31,302 bases of DNA from a virus. This document shows, piece after piece, positions 21,271 to 28,972 of this stretch (position 1 is its first letter; every line of letters starts with the position of its first letter). The translations under genes and the position numbers were made by a program. The stretch is taken from IMG/VR virus record IMGVR_UViG_3300042939_000215, positions 1 to 31,302 of that record; one strand, written 5' to 3'. The notes under the pieces were generated by a model. The model made no database searches. It was not told where the DNA came from and saw only the letters and a list, made by a program, of their open reading frames with translations.

Positions 21271-21828
21271 TCAAGGAACGATTGGCACGTAGCACTGGTC
21301 AAATATGCCGTCAGGAGTGTCGTAAGGACATGGCAGGCTTGAGTTCTGCCACTTCAATTGCACTTCATAGGTCAACACCGCCTTGAGGTCATCAGCAACC
21401 GGAATCTTCGGAGTGATAGTCACTGGTGCGCCTGCACCCCAAATCTTGCTGGAAGTCCTGAACCACACAGTGTAGTCAGACGAGTTCTTGATGGCGTTGT
21501 AGAAGTTACAGTTCGCAGTCGAGTTCGGGTCTTTGTAGGTTAAAATATGCGTAGAGCCTCCGTTCTGAGTCTCTGCATCGCCAAAGCCAACAAGCTCCTC
21601 GATAGTACCACCGTCATAAGTTCCGCTGGTTGCCCAGATCACGATGATGTCACCGTTGCCAAGACCAGTGTTCCATTCGGTCGGGTCCGATGGATCGGTG
21701 AAGCTGAATGTGTTCTTGACGAAAGCTATCGAGCGAATACGTGAGTATTCATACTCTGGGCAAGGATTACATGAGTATTGCGGAATTGCCCCTCCTCCGC
21801 AATTACTGGCAGGATAATATACTGACAT
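21271..21828 (-). CDS. Putative tail tube / major tail protein, Cys-rich N-terminus
   Basis: This encodes 185 residues. It begins 'MSVYYPASNCGGGAIPQYSC' and continues with 'NPCPEYEYSRIRSIAFVKNT' and 'FTDPSDPTEWNTGLGNGDII'. I know this N-terminal pattern (YYP.SGCGG, C.PC, R.RS.A...) from a conserved virion protein of Bacteroidota phages. Its middle is beta-rich, which suits a tail tube fold. The position behind gp10-like and tail-terminator-like genes agrees. Five cysteines at the N-terminus could form disulfides or a metal site in the assembled tube. Function by family resemblance and synteny, not by a defined domain. Confidence 0.65.
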   Translation of the reverse strand: MSVYYPASNCGGGAIPQYSCNPCPEYEYSRIRSIAFVKNTFSFTDPSDPTEWNTGLGNGDIIVIWATSGTYDGGTIEELVGFGDAETQNGGSTHILTYKDPNSTANCNFYNAIKNSSDYTVWFRTSSKIWGAGAPVTITPKIPVADDLKAVLTYEVQLKWQNSSLPCPYDTPDGIFDQCYVPIVP

Positions 21829-21840
21829 TGTTTCTTAGTT

Positions 21841-22434
21841 TTAACAGTTAGAGCAATCGTTGATGCACGTGATATCGTAATCGGTCGTTATCGTGTAGTC
21901 GAGAGCCAAGTATATATGCTCCGGATGAACCGGATACCTACTTGCTGCAAGCTTGTATTCGCTGGTGAAGATACCAACGCCATCGTAATTCGTTGTGTTC
22001 GCTTCAATGATACAACCGAAAAGACCTGCATAGCTGCTAATCTGCGAGGATGCAAGCTGCTGCTGAACGCCTGATGATAGCAGGAAACTCAGTTGTTGTG
22101 GTTGTAGTGATAGCTTTTTTCTATTGCCAAAGACAAGCATCCGCATCTCAGCCACTTCTCTTGCCGTGTTGAGTCCATCTCCGAAAAGCACTGCACCCTC
22201 CTCGATAGTTGTACTGAGGCAGCGGTGATAGATTACTATGTCGAACTTGTCATCGAATCCGCTGAACATCGTGCTGCCGAAGTTGGTCACCAGTGCAGGG
22301 ATTGTGTCTTGTGCGTTGTTAAAATTACGAGGCAGTAACTCAGATACACCGAAGAGCTTGCGGTTGTAAGTCTTCAACTTACCAGTCGCAAGAGTGGTGT
22401 TGACTATGTCTACAATCTCGTTGAGGTATGGCAT
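21841..22434 (-). CDS. Putative neck / tail terminator protein
   Basis: This encodes 197 residues. It begins 'MPYLNEIVDIVNTTLATGKL' followed by an extended strand-rich segment and ends with a cysteine motif 'TCINDCSNC'. Size and place (after the gp10-like protein, before the tail tube candidate) correspond to the tail-terminator/joining protein in siphovirus maps. No direct motif supports this, so the call is by order. The start shares a base with the preceding stop. Confidence 0.55.
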   Translation of the reverse strand: MPYLNEIVDIVNTTLATGKLKTYNRKLFGVSELLPRNFNNAQDTIPALVTNFGSTMFSGFDDKFDIVIYHRCLSTTIEEGAVLFGDGLNTAREVAEMRMLVFGNRKKLSLQPQQLSFLLSSGVQQQLASSQISSYAGLFGCIIEANTTNYDGVGIFTSEYKLAASRYPVHPEHIYLALDYTITTDYDITCINDCSNC

Positions 22435-22877
22435 TACTTTAGTGTGTTTGTGATGAACTCAGCAGCGACATCTTCAATCTGTTGGAACTCTTGCTCAGTA
22501 GGTTGGAAGATAATACCGAAACGGTCTTCTGCCCAGTTAGCCTTGTCAAAATTCAATCTATTGCTATATCCTAATCCATAGGCATTATCTCCAATTGGAG
22601 CTACGTTGAAATCATTCTGCATCTGCCCGGTGAAGAACAACGTCACATTGCTGGCACTCCCCTTGCCCTGCTCGATCCGGTAGTCAAGATAGGAATTTGA
22701 ATACGTACCTATCTGCGTTCCGTCCGACTTGATTCCCCTCTCATGAATCCGATCACGCATCTCAGCGAGCAGTGTGGTTGATATCTCACGCAACAATGAA
22801 TCAGTCTCCTCCAAGCTGAGCAGAGAATCCGTCAGGTCTTTGAGTTCCTTGATATCAATAGTGTACGTGGCACTCAT
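22434..22877 (-). CDS. gp10-like tail completion / virion morphogenesis protein
   Basis: This encodes 147 residues. An N-terminal helix ('DLTDSLLSLEETDSLLREIS') leads to 'LLAEMRDRIHERGIKSDGTQ', 'IGTYSNSYLDYRIEQG', then 'VTLFFTGQMQNDF' and 'LGYSNRLNFDKANWAEDRFG', the order seen in HK97 gp10 / phage virion morphogenesis proteins that complete the head-tail joint. The C-terminal helix has 'QQIEDVAAEFI'. Its ATG overlaps the stop of a 16-residue micro-gene (ATGA) upstream. Moderately strong on family pattern and position. Confidence 0.75.
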   Translation of the reverse strand: MSATYTIDIKELKDLTDSLLSLEETDSLLREISTTLLAEMRDRIHERGIKSDGTQIGTYSNSYLDYRIEQGKGSASNVTLFFTGQMQNDFNVAPIGDNAYGLGYSNRLNFDKANWAEDRFGIIFQPTEQEFQQIEDVAAEFITNTLK

Positions 22878-22924
22878 TTCTTGCCTCCACGCCTACCGCC
22901 TTTGCACCCGCATTTGTTTCTCAT
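22874..22924 (-). CDS. Micro-gene encoding a 16-residue Cys/Gly/basic peptide
   Basis: The 48-base gap between two structural genes is filled exactly by a complete frame ATG...TGA encoding MRNKCGCKGGRRGGKK. Its stop overlaps the next ATG (ATGA) and its ATG follows the preceding stop by one base. The peptide is strongly basic (K3+R3+KK) with CGC, so it could bind nucleic acid or metal, or serve only as a translation-coupling leader. No homologue is known to me; the context and filled gap are the evidence. Confidence 0.4.
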   Translation of the reverse strand: MRNKCGCKGGRRGGKK

Positions 22925-22925
22925 A

Positions 22926-23942
22926 TCAATAGAATTGTGTTGCTTCTCTAAGTTGTACTGATTCATTGCACTCGATACAACAGTCGCACGATAGCTTCAA
23001 GCCACCTGCAACCTGCTCCAATGACTTACTGTACTCGACTTGATACTCTGCCCTGAGTTCATTCAATCGTTGCAAGTTGACTGTCGTGAACTGGTTCAGT
23101 TTGCTGCTATACAACTGCTCAGTCAGGACTTCGATGCCCAGCAAGTACCAATATGCACGGCTGAACAAGGTCTTATTCTGACATATCATGGCATCCCAAT
23201 TGCAGACGATGCTGAAGATACCACTAACTCCGTAGGTATTATTGCTAAATGTTGCATTTGTCAATGGTCCACTATTAAAATTGAATCCTTGTACCCGCAC
23301 ATCGCAACATGACATCATTGAACGGCTATATGGCAATTCCATGTTATACATCAATCCAGTCAATGCTTGACTATCTACAACTATCGCAAGTCTCCATGAT
23401 GGACTGATGTATAGATTGTGGAATGTTTGATTGACTTCAATTACATTTTCTCCCTCAATAATATCTATCGTTGCACTCCATCTCACTTGATTAGTGTAGG
23501 TTGAGGGATCCAAATCCCAAATCTCAAATGGTACTCCATTCACAGTGTCATCACAATAGAACTTTATCTGCTGCACATGAATGCTGGCAAATGGAGAAGG
23601 CACGAACTCATAGTTCTGGTCTATCAACTCAATTGTAAATCCAGTATATGCAGGCACATTTGCTGCAAGACTCCCTACATCATTACCTACGTTGATTCCT
23701 TGCATTAGACTGTTCAACTTGTAATGCTTGCCCATAGCTTCACGAACATCAAGACTGAACCTATTCTGCGCACGAGTCTGCACCATAGTCCAGATGTCTG
23801 AGTAGGTAGGCTCGTCAGTATTGGTCAACGTGACCAGATTCTCCAAGCTCATTCCCGGCAGGTCGTTCACATACAAACCCGATGGGGGTGTGGTGCTACC
23901 GCAACCACGCAATCCAATATAGTTGTCTAAGCAGTGAGCCAT
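22926..23942 (-). CDS. Conserved structural protein (connector/neck region)
   Basis: This encodes 338 residues. It begins 'MAHCLDNYIGLRGCGSTTPP', then 'SGLYVNDLPGMSLENL', a start typical of a virion protein found directly after the capsid gene in phages of Bacteroidota. The middle is beta-rich with hydrophobic strands, and the C-terminus has helices and a cysteine group 'LSCDCCIECNE'. The first residues and the C-terminal cysteines may be joined by disulfides or metal. Probable role in connecting head and tail; the precise function is unknown. Confidence 0.7.
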   Translation of the reverse strand: MAHCLDNYIGLRGCGSTTPPSGLYVNDLPGMSLENLVTLTNTDEPTYSDIWTMVQTRAQNRFSLDVREAMGKHYKLNSLMQGINVGNDVGSLAANVPAYTGFTIELIDQNYEFVPSPFASIHVQQIKFYCDDTVNGVPFEIWDLDPSTYTNQVRWSATIDIIEGENVIEVNQTFHNLYISPSWRLAIVVDSQALTGLMYNMELPYSRSMMSCCDVRVQGFNFNSGPLTNATFSNNTYGVSGIFSIVCNWDAMICQNKTLFSRAYWYLLGIEVLTEQLYSSKLNQFTTVNLQRLNELRAEYQVEYSKSLEQVAGGLKLSCDCCIECNESVQLREATQFY

Positions 23943-23963
23943 AGTTGATGAGTTAGGTGCGTT

Positions 23964-23994
23964 ACCGGGCAGGTACAGTCAAGTCCTGCCCGGT
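23964..23994 (-). terminator. 10-bp GC-rich hairpin after the capsid gene
   Basis: ACCGGGCAGG (23964-23973) and CCTGCCCGGT (23985-23994) are perfect inverted repeats with an 11-base loop, in the 68-base gap between the capsid gene and the next. No U-tract follows on the minus strand (AACGCACC), so simple Rho-independent termination is doubtful. A role as a partial terminator, RNA-stability element or processing site that raises capsid relative to downstream expression is likely. Confidence 0.6.
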
Positions 23995-24010
23995 CAACAA
24001 CACCATTCAA

Positions 24011-25138
24011 TTAGGAATTTGTCATTGCATAACGCAGAGATCCGTTGCTACCAGCAAGACGGTCACCGCCATCGAACGCATCCTTTGGAGTGGTAAATAA
24101 GCCATAACGCTTCTTGATGTAGAGAGCATATCCACGACCAGTCAATGACTCAGTGTTCAGGTAACCGCTGGGCAGATTGTTCGCATCTTCAGGGCAATCA
24201 ATGTATTTGACTTGAAGGTCGAATGCAATGTTGCCAAGACCATTCGGAGTCCAGCACTGAGTGCGGGGGTCAACGATTGTGGTGAAGAACGAAGTGCCAC
24301 GCTGACCTGCGAAGCTTCCTACGTTGTCTTGACGTTCTACAAGGTGAACGCTACCCGGAGCGAACATACCTACGTGCTGCGCACCCCAAGTGCTACCAGT
24401 CTGACCGGAAGCGAAGAACTGGAAGTTAGCTGCAAGAGCTGATGGGTCGAAGCCGATAGCTTGTGCAAGTGCATTCTGATTCTTCTGAATGGAGTAAGCG
24501 TGCATGAGTGAACCAAGTGCGCCAACGAACATCGGAGTTCCGCAGAATTCGTTTGCAGCAGCATCAGTCAGAAGCTTAGTCAGACCAGTGCCAAGATCAT
24601 TCAGGTTTCCGTCCTGCTCGATGTTTACTGTTACGGCAGTAGCAGTACCAGTAGCAACGTGATTACCGAATGAAGAAGCCATAGCAGTGGTCAGAACGTT
24701 CTCCATCTTCTGATAGATTCCGTTCATCGCATGAAGGATTCCACGCAGGTGTTCAGTCATCATCTGCGTGGCAGGCTGACCAACTGCAACAGTGCGAGAA
24801 GCATCTTCGCAATACTGACGAACAGTGTCATCAGCTATCCAAAGACCAGTCTGAGCCACGTTGTTCACGCTCACAGTTGTCTCTTTGTATGCAGGTTGCA
24901 GGTCGATTCCGCAAGAGTCACTGGTAGATACCTGCGCAACAACAGTGCGTGGCATATACTTCACGTTGACTTGGCGATAGTGACCACCAACGTATCCATC
25001 CTGCAAAGGAGTAGGACGATCAGGTGAAGTCACCAACATATTCAAGAAACCCGGAATAGTTACTTTTTGTCCGGGATAATTTTGCCCAGCGATGCTATCT
25101 AAGTGCAAGAGCAGGGCTTCGCAATATCCGTTTGCCAT
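24011..25138 (-). CDS. Major capsid protein
   Basis: This 375-residue protein, expected HK97-fold, lies directly after the scaffold gene. The N-terminus 'MANGYCEALLLHLDSIAGQN' leads into strand-rich 'VNVKYMPRTVVAQVSTSDSC' and a helix with 'MMTEHLRGILHAMNGIYQKM', and the C-terminal half 'MFVGALGSLMHAYSI', 'HVGMFAPGSVHLVERQDN', 'FDLQVKYIDCPE' resembles the A-domain core of phage capsids. The length is in the usual range. No cleaved delta domain or protease is obvious, and a separate scaffold precedes it. The ATG sits behind an AT-rich stretch and the tetraloop-hairpin leader. Assignment from order (portal, MuF, scaffold, this) and composition. Confidence 0.85.
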   Translation of the reverse strand: MANGYCEALLLHLDSIAGQNYPGQKVTIPGFLNMLVTSPDRPTPLQDGYVGGHYRQVNVKYMPRTVVAQVSTSDSCGIDLQPAYKETTVSVNNVAQTGLWIADDTVRQYCEDASRTVAVGQPATQMMTEHLRGILHAMNGIYQKMENVLTTAMASSFGNHVATGTATAVTVNIEQDGNLNDLGTGLTKLLTDAAANEFCGTPMFVGALGSLMHAYSIQKNQNALAQAIGFDPSALAANFQFFASGQTGSTWGAQHVGMFAPGSVHLVERQDNVGSFAGQRGTSFFTTIVDPRTQCWTPNGLGNIAFDLQVKYIDCPEDANNLPSGYLNTESLTGRGYALYIKKRYGLFTTPKDAFDGGDRLAGSNGSLRYAMTNS

Positions 25139-25182
25139 TTTATTATAAGATATTTGAAGAGTTAAGTTTGGTACTATTTGTA

Positions 25183-25241
25183 TTGGCTTTCGCCCTGCTT
25201 TTGTTGTCCGAAGACCTTGATACTATCTTGGCTTGCGCCCT
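25183..25241 (-). promoter_or_regulatory. Three tandem tetraloop mini-hairpins in the capsid gene leader
   Basis: The 121-base gap before the capsid ATG holds three copies of a 14-base unit on the minus strand: AGGGCGCAAGCCAA (25241-25228), AGGTCTTCGGACAA (25217-25204) and AGGGCGAAAGCCAA (25196-25183). Each is AG + 3-bp stem + tetraloop + stem + AA. Stems change together (GGC/GCC, GTC/GAC, GGC/GCC) and the loops are GCAA, UUCG and GAAA, that is GNRA, UNCG and GNRA, each closed by C-G. This conserved form with compensating bases suggests a functional RNA, possibly a capsid-mRNA control or binding element. Confidence 0.6.
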
Positions 25242-25259
25242 ATCACGATGAACGATTGC

Positions 25260-26138
25260 TTATGATTGAGAACCTGCACGGAAGTCCGCAAGAGCTTTAC
25301 TCACTTGTGACTTGGCAGCAGGTGCAATAGGTTTGTTCGGTAGTGGTGTTTGTATTGGCACACCGGCAGGCGTGGGCGCAGGTGCTGGGTTGTTCACCTT
25401 GAGCAACTTCGCCTCTGCCAGCACGGACTCCGTAAATGTCTTGATATCTATTTGTTTGTTGTCAATTGTGAATGGAAGGTCAGGTGCTTCTGCATTGACA
25501 AGCTTCAAGCCATCAGCAGTGTACTGGTACTTGCCTCCTTTCTCTCTGAGTTTCTTCTCCCACAAGTTCCGTGCAGTGGCTACGGTGACATCCTTGTCAA
25601 GGTCAAGTGCATAGTTGTAACTGCCGAACATCCCTTGAAGTTCCTTGTCGGTCAACTGAGATTGCCACTGGCTATTGACTGTCTCGACATCCTTCTTGCG
25701 AGCTTCTTTCTCTGCATTATAGAGTGAGGAGAGTTCGTTGATTTTGTCAACCAACGCTTTCTTCTCGCCTCCAGTCGCAGTGATTGCTCTCTCTCTTGCA
25801 TCCGATATTGCTTTCGCCAATAGCGGAATACGGTTGTAAGTAGATTGCTCACCAAGAATTGCTGACTTGGTTTCGTCATCGAACTCATACGATTCAAGTA
25901 CGTCTTTGATTTTGGTATCAATGGTCGACAAAGCAGTTGCAGTGAAGTGCTTCTTCACCACTGGATTGTACTTGGCTTCGTCCTCAGTCATCAGTTTGCT
26001 CTGCATGGCAGATGCAATAGTTGACGGAACTTGCACGCTCGATAGCGCAGGATTGGTGACCACTGACTTCAATGATTCGTCAGCGTTGTCAATACCTACA
26101 CGGTCAGCAATTGATTGGATAAATTCAGCTAAATTCAT
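25260..26138 (-). CDS. Scaffold protein
   Basis: This 292-residue, Lys/Glu/Ala-rich, largely helical protein has a coiled coil about 110-165 ('KALVDKINELSSLYNAEKEA') and a proline-rich linker about 255-280. The C-terminal end ('SQVSKALADFRAGSQS') is a short basic helix as in capsid-binding tails of scaffolds. It is placed directly before the major capsid gene and after a small gene whose end it overlaps (ATGA), as is usual. It directs prohead assembly and is then lost. No protease motif is visible. Confidence 0.8.
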   Translation of the reverse strand: MNLAEFIQSIADRVGIDNADESLKSVVTNPALSSVQVPSTIASAMQSKLMTEDEAKYNPVVKKHFTATALSTIDTKIKDVLESYEFDDETKSAILGEQSTYNRIPLLAKAISDARERAITATGGEKKALVDKINELSSLYNAEKEARKKDVETVNSQWQSQLTDKELQGMFGSYNYALDLDKDVTVATARNLWEKKLREKGGKYQYTADGLKLVNAEAPDLPFTIDNKQIDIKTFTESVLAEAKLLKVNNPAPAPTPAGVPIQTPLPNKPIAPAAKSQVSKALADFRAGSQS

Positions 26139-26347
26139 ATTTGTTTTTCCGATTTTCTCGGCTTGGTTTTACTCATATCGATGACAGTCTCCTTGATGAC
26201 TTTCACTTCGGAGTTCACTGGCAGGATGTCGCAGACACCATCGATGCCTTGTTTCATCAGCATAATCCTGACTTCATTTTCATTGACAGATGGGAACTGA
26301 AACCATTCCTTGCCGTCTCTCATTACTTTACAAAATTTCTGATCCAT
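26135..26347 (-). CDS. Small protein in head gene cluster
   Basis: This encodes 70 residues. It starts 'MDQKFCKVMRDGKEWFQFPS', is strand-rich, and ends with a basic, probably flexible tail ('MSKTKPRKSEKQI'). No family was recognised. The ATG follows the MuF-like gene's stop by 16 bases that include TATATTTG, ending six bases before it, possibly an internal promoter for scaffold and capsid; a -33 element is not evident. Overlap with the scaffold start (ATGA) suggests coupled translation and a head role. Confidence 0.6.
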   Translation of the reverse strand: MDQKFCKVMRDGKEWFQFPSVNENEVRIMLMKQGIDGVCDILPVNSEVKVIKETVIDMSKTKPRKSEKQI

Positions 26348-26363
26348 ACTTTACAAATATACA

Positions 26364-27290
26364 CTACAAATTAGCGAATTCGTCACGCAATTCTTTAGGC
26401 ACTACGGCTGCGCTGACCGGGTATAATTGGTGATTGCAGTTGTATCCTCCCCGATTGATGCGGAAATTAGCAGCATTCGTGCCTGGTATCATGCCTTGTG
26501 GCAGTCCAGTCTTCTCGTAGATTGGCACTCGCTCCCCACATACATAACCATTGACGATATCATCGAGCTGGCTGCGGTGGATATATTCCATGCACTTGCT
26601 ACGCTTGGCTTGTATCAGCGCATCGCAGATAGGTCTGCTGGTGTCCTGCAGGCTTCCATCGTATTTGTACCATACCAAGCCAAGATCATCCGTTAGAACT
26701 GCGTTGTAGTTGGCTGAGTATTGGTTCAGTGAGTCAGTGACAATCTGCTTAGTATACCTCACTAATCTGCCATCTCCAGCATCGGTGTCAAGCATAAATT
26801 CTCTGACCTGCTCGATGAACTCTGCACGGCTTCCGCCAGTTGTCACGTTCTTGACAAGTATGTCTCTCACCGGGTCTACGAAGTTCACCCCTATCGCATC
26901 CTGACCAAGCTGGTCGACTACGGCTTCCTTTGCAAGGGATTGAATCTGCTCCATCACACTCGGCACTTTGAACTTGCCTACCGTTGCAGTGAAGTATTGA
27001 TTCTGAAGTTTGGTCAGTTCATTGTAGTCCTCCAGCAATAGGTCGAGATCGTCTTGATACTTCTTATCAAAGATGACCCGGTTCAGTTCGTCCTTTATGC
27101 GTGATATTGTCTTAATGTTCTTAGCAGTTGGCTTAATCTTACCATCCGCATCGGTATCGAGGTCAGCAGTAAGATTCAGCACCACATCATAGGACTGCCG
27201 TTGGAGTTGAGGCATACGCTCATTCCATTGGCTGACACGCATCTCAATCAGCTCAGTGATTTTCTCTATGATTTGTGCTTGGGTAGCCAT
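26364..27290 (-). CDS. Head morphogenesis protein, MuF-like
   Basis: This encodes 308 residues. An N-terminal helical half (to ~170) precedes a compact C-terminal domain with 'RYTKQIVTDSLNQYSANYNA', 'WYKYDGSLQDTSRPICDALI' and the cysteine-histidine motif 'GGYNCNHQLYPV' near 275-290. That motif is typical of Mu gpF / SPP1 gp7-like minor head proteins. In the family the protein sits at the portal and helps genome ejection or head assembly. The ATG shares a base with the portal stop, which is the standard gene order. Confidence 0.82.
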   Translation of the reverse strand: MATQAQIIEKITELIEMRVSQWNERMPQLQRQSYDVVLNLTADLDTDADGKIKPTAKNIKTISRIKDELNRVIFDKKYQDDLDLLLEDYNELTKLQNQYFTATVGKFKVPSVMEQIQSLAKEAVVDQLGQDAIGVNFVDPVRDILVKNVTTGGSRAEFIEQVREFMLDTDAGDGRLVRYTKQIVTDSLNQYSANYNAVLTDDLGLVWYKYDGSLQDTSRPICDALIQAKRSKCMEYIHRSQLDDIVNGYVCGERVPIYEKTGLPQGMIPGTNAANFRINRGGYNCNHQLYPVSAAVVPKELRDEFANL

Positions 27291-28972
27291 TACAATCCAG
27301 CATCAGCAGCAGTCGGGGCAGGAGAAGGCAGGACCCTGCGTTCCTGCGAATATCTGAGCATCACCGCCATCTGGTCAGCGTAGCTGAGATTGGCAAAGTC
27401 CTGCACCTCTTCCAAAGCTCTTGTCACGAATTTATTGATGTTAGCGTGTATTATGAGGTCGTTCTGGTCAATAGCGTTATACATCCGTTGCAGACTGATG
27501 TTCTCCTCCGGTACTCCTGCGAATGGGTCAAGCTTCAGCTTGAGTACCACTAAGTCCTTCACCTCTGAATCGTTGAACTTCTTGCCTGCGAGTTCTATCT
27601 GTGCAGCGTTGATGATTGCCGGGTCAACCTTTGCATTCACCATTGATGTCAGCTCATCCACAAGCACCTTGCCCGATAGCATATCGAACCTCTCAGGCAC
27701 TGGTATATATGGCAGCAGCGCACGGATGTCGCTGGTCACTCCTGAATATCTCCATGCACAGATATCGTAAATAATCTCATCCATAATGCGTACGATGTCC
27801 TCTGCGATGCTATGAACAAACGAGTACAACTCCTCACGGTCAACTTGCTTGGCAACACCTGACTGACTCAGCGGTGTATCAGCAAGGAACTCCATGTTGA
27901 TAGCACTCAGCGCATCGTAGATATGCTGGCGAATGCGCTCCTCTTGAAGCTTGGCGATGTCGGTCTGCTTCTGTACGTAACCGATGGGAGGCGTTGGTAT
28001 CGCAGGATCTCCCGGTCTTGGTGCTGGCAGGACAAGATGCTCAAACGGATTCAATGGTAATAGTCCTTTGCCTGAACAAGATGGACACTTGATAGGTGCT
28101 GAGTTCTCCTTTGGAATCTCTCCAAGACCCTTGCATCGTCCACACTGTTGAGGCTGCATGGACCACATAGTAGAGTGGATGTGCTGCACGATCTCAGCCT
28201 GCAAGTCACTGTACTCACGCAGAGCCTCGTTCATCTTAGGCACGATACCGCTGATGCGTGACTCATACAACGCACGATCCTTGTAGTTCTCGATGATCAT
28301 GCCATACAGATGGCGCACTGGAATATAACCAAGCGTATTGACCATCTGAAATACCTCACGCACTGCGTAATCTTTGACCTCAAACTTCTGAATGATATCA
28401 GGCTGAATGACCCAATACAAATCTTCATCGTGTTCCTTCAACACATAGTACAATCCTTCCTTGTAGTCAAGCACATCTTCTGAATTGAAGATCATCGGAT
28501 AAGGCTCGTAGTATTGATTGTCTTGCTTCTCCCAGTTGGTAGGCAGAGTCAGCACCGCAGCATTCGCATCGATGAGATACTGCTTGAAGCACACGCTGAA
28601 CATCCAATTGGTGATACTACCATTGCGAGGCATCTTATACATCAGATACTTCTCAGGACTCTCGTCTTCAGCAATCACCGCAGGCAGTTCATTCTGGAAT
28701 GAAATCATCCAGTCCTGACTCTTGCGAATCTTCATGAGTGAGTTGTAGACCTTCGTGAAGACTGGCTTCGTGATCGGCACGAAGATTTTCTTGCGGTAGT
28801 GCTTTATCTCATCACTCTCGGCAGGTCTTCGCTGGTCAATCAGCTCACCGGGATACTCACCATCTGCATGGGTCTCCAGCTCTTCGTACATTTCTACGGC
28901 ATCATCGTAGTCTTCGTGTCGAAGACCTTGCATCAGGTACGGTTCAAGAAACGAGGGGGAGATTGCTGGCAT
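27290..28972 (-). CDS. Portal protein with zinc-ribbon-like insert
   Basis: This encodes 560 residues. The dodecameric portal sits at one head vertex; DNA enters and leaves through it. The N-terminal half has 'MYEELETHADGEYPGELIDQ' and basic helices, the C-terminal half long helices ('IYDALSAINMEFLADTPLSQ', 'SIAEDIVRIMDEIIYDI') as in clip/stem regions. A DnaJ-type insert CxxCxGxG-x15-CxxCxGxG occurs at 277-303 ('CGRCKGLGEI', 'CPSCSGKGLL'), very likely binding zinc. Similar inserts occur in portals of some Bacteroidota phages to my knowledge. Identity from order and overall form. Confidence 0.8.
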   Translation of the reverse strand: MPAISPSFLEPYLMQGLRHEDYDDAVEMYEELETHADGEYPGELIDQRRPAESDEIKHYRKKIFVPITKPVFTKVYNSLMKIRKSQDWMISFQNELPAVIAEDESPEKYLMYKMPRNGSITNWMFSVCFKQYLIDANAAVLTLPTNWEKQDNQYYEPYPMIFNSEDVLDYKEGLYYVLKEHDEDLYWVIQPDIIQKFEVKDYAVREVFQMVNTLGYIPVRHLYGMIIENYKDRALYESRISGIVPKMNEALREYSDLQAEIVQHIHSTMWSMQPQQCGRCKGLGEIPKENSAPIKCPSCSGKGLLPLNPFEHLVLPAPRPGDPAIPTPPIGYVQKQTDIAKLQEERIRQHIYDALSAINMEFLADTPLSQSGVAKQVDREELYSFVHSIAEDIVRIMDEIIYDICAWRYSGVTSDIRALLPYIPVPERFDMLSGKVLVDELTSMVNAKVDPAIINAAQIELAGKKFNDSEVKDLVVLKLKLDPFAGVPEENISLQRMYNAIDQNDLIIHANINKFVTRALEEVQDFANLSYADQMAVMLRYSQERRVLPSPAPTAADAGL

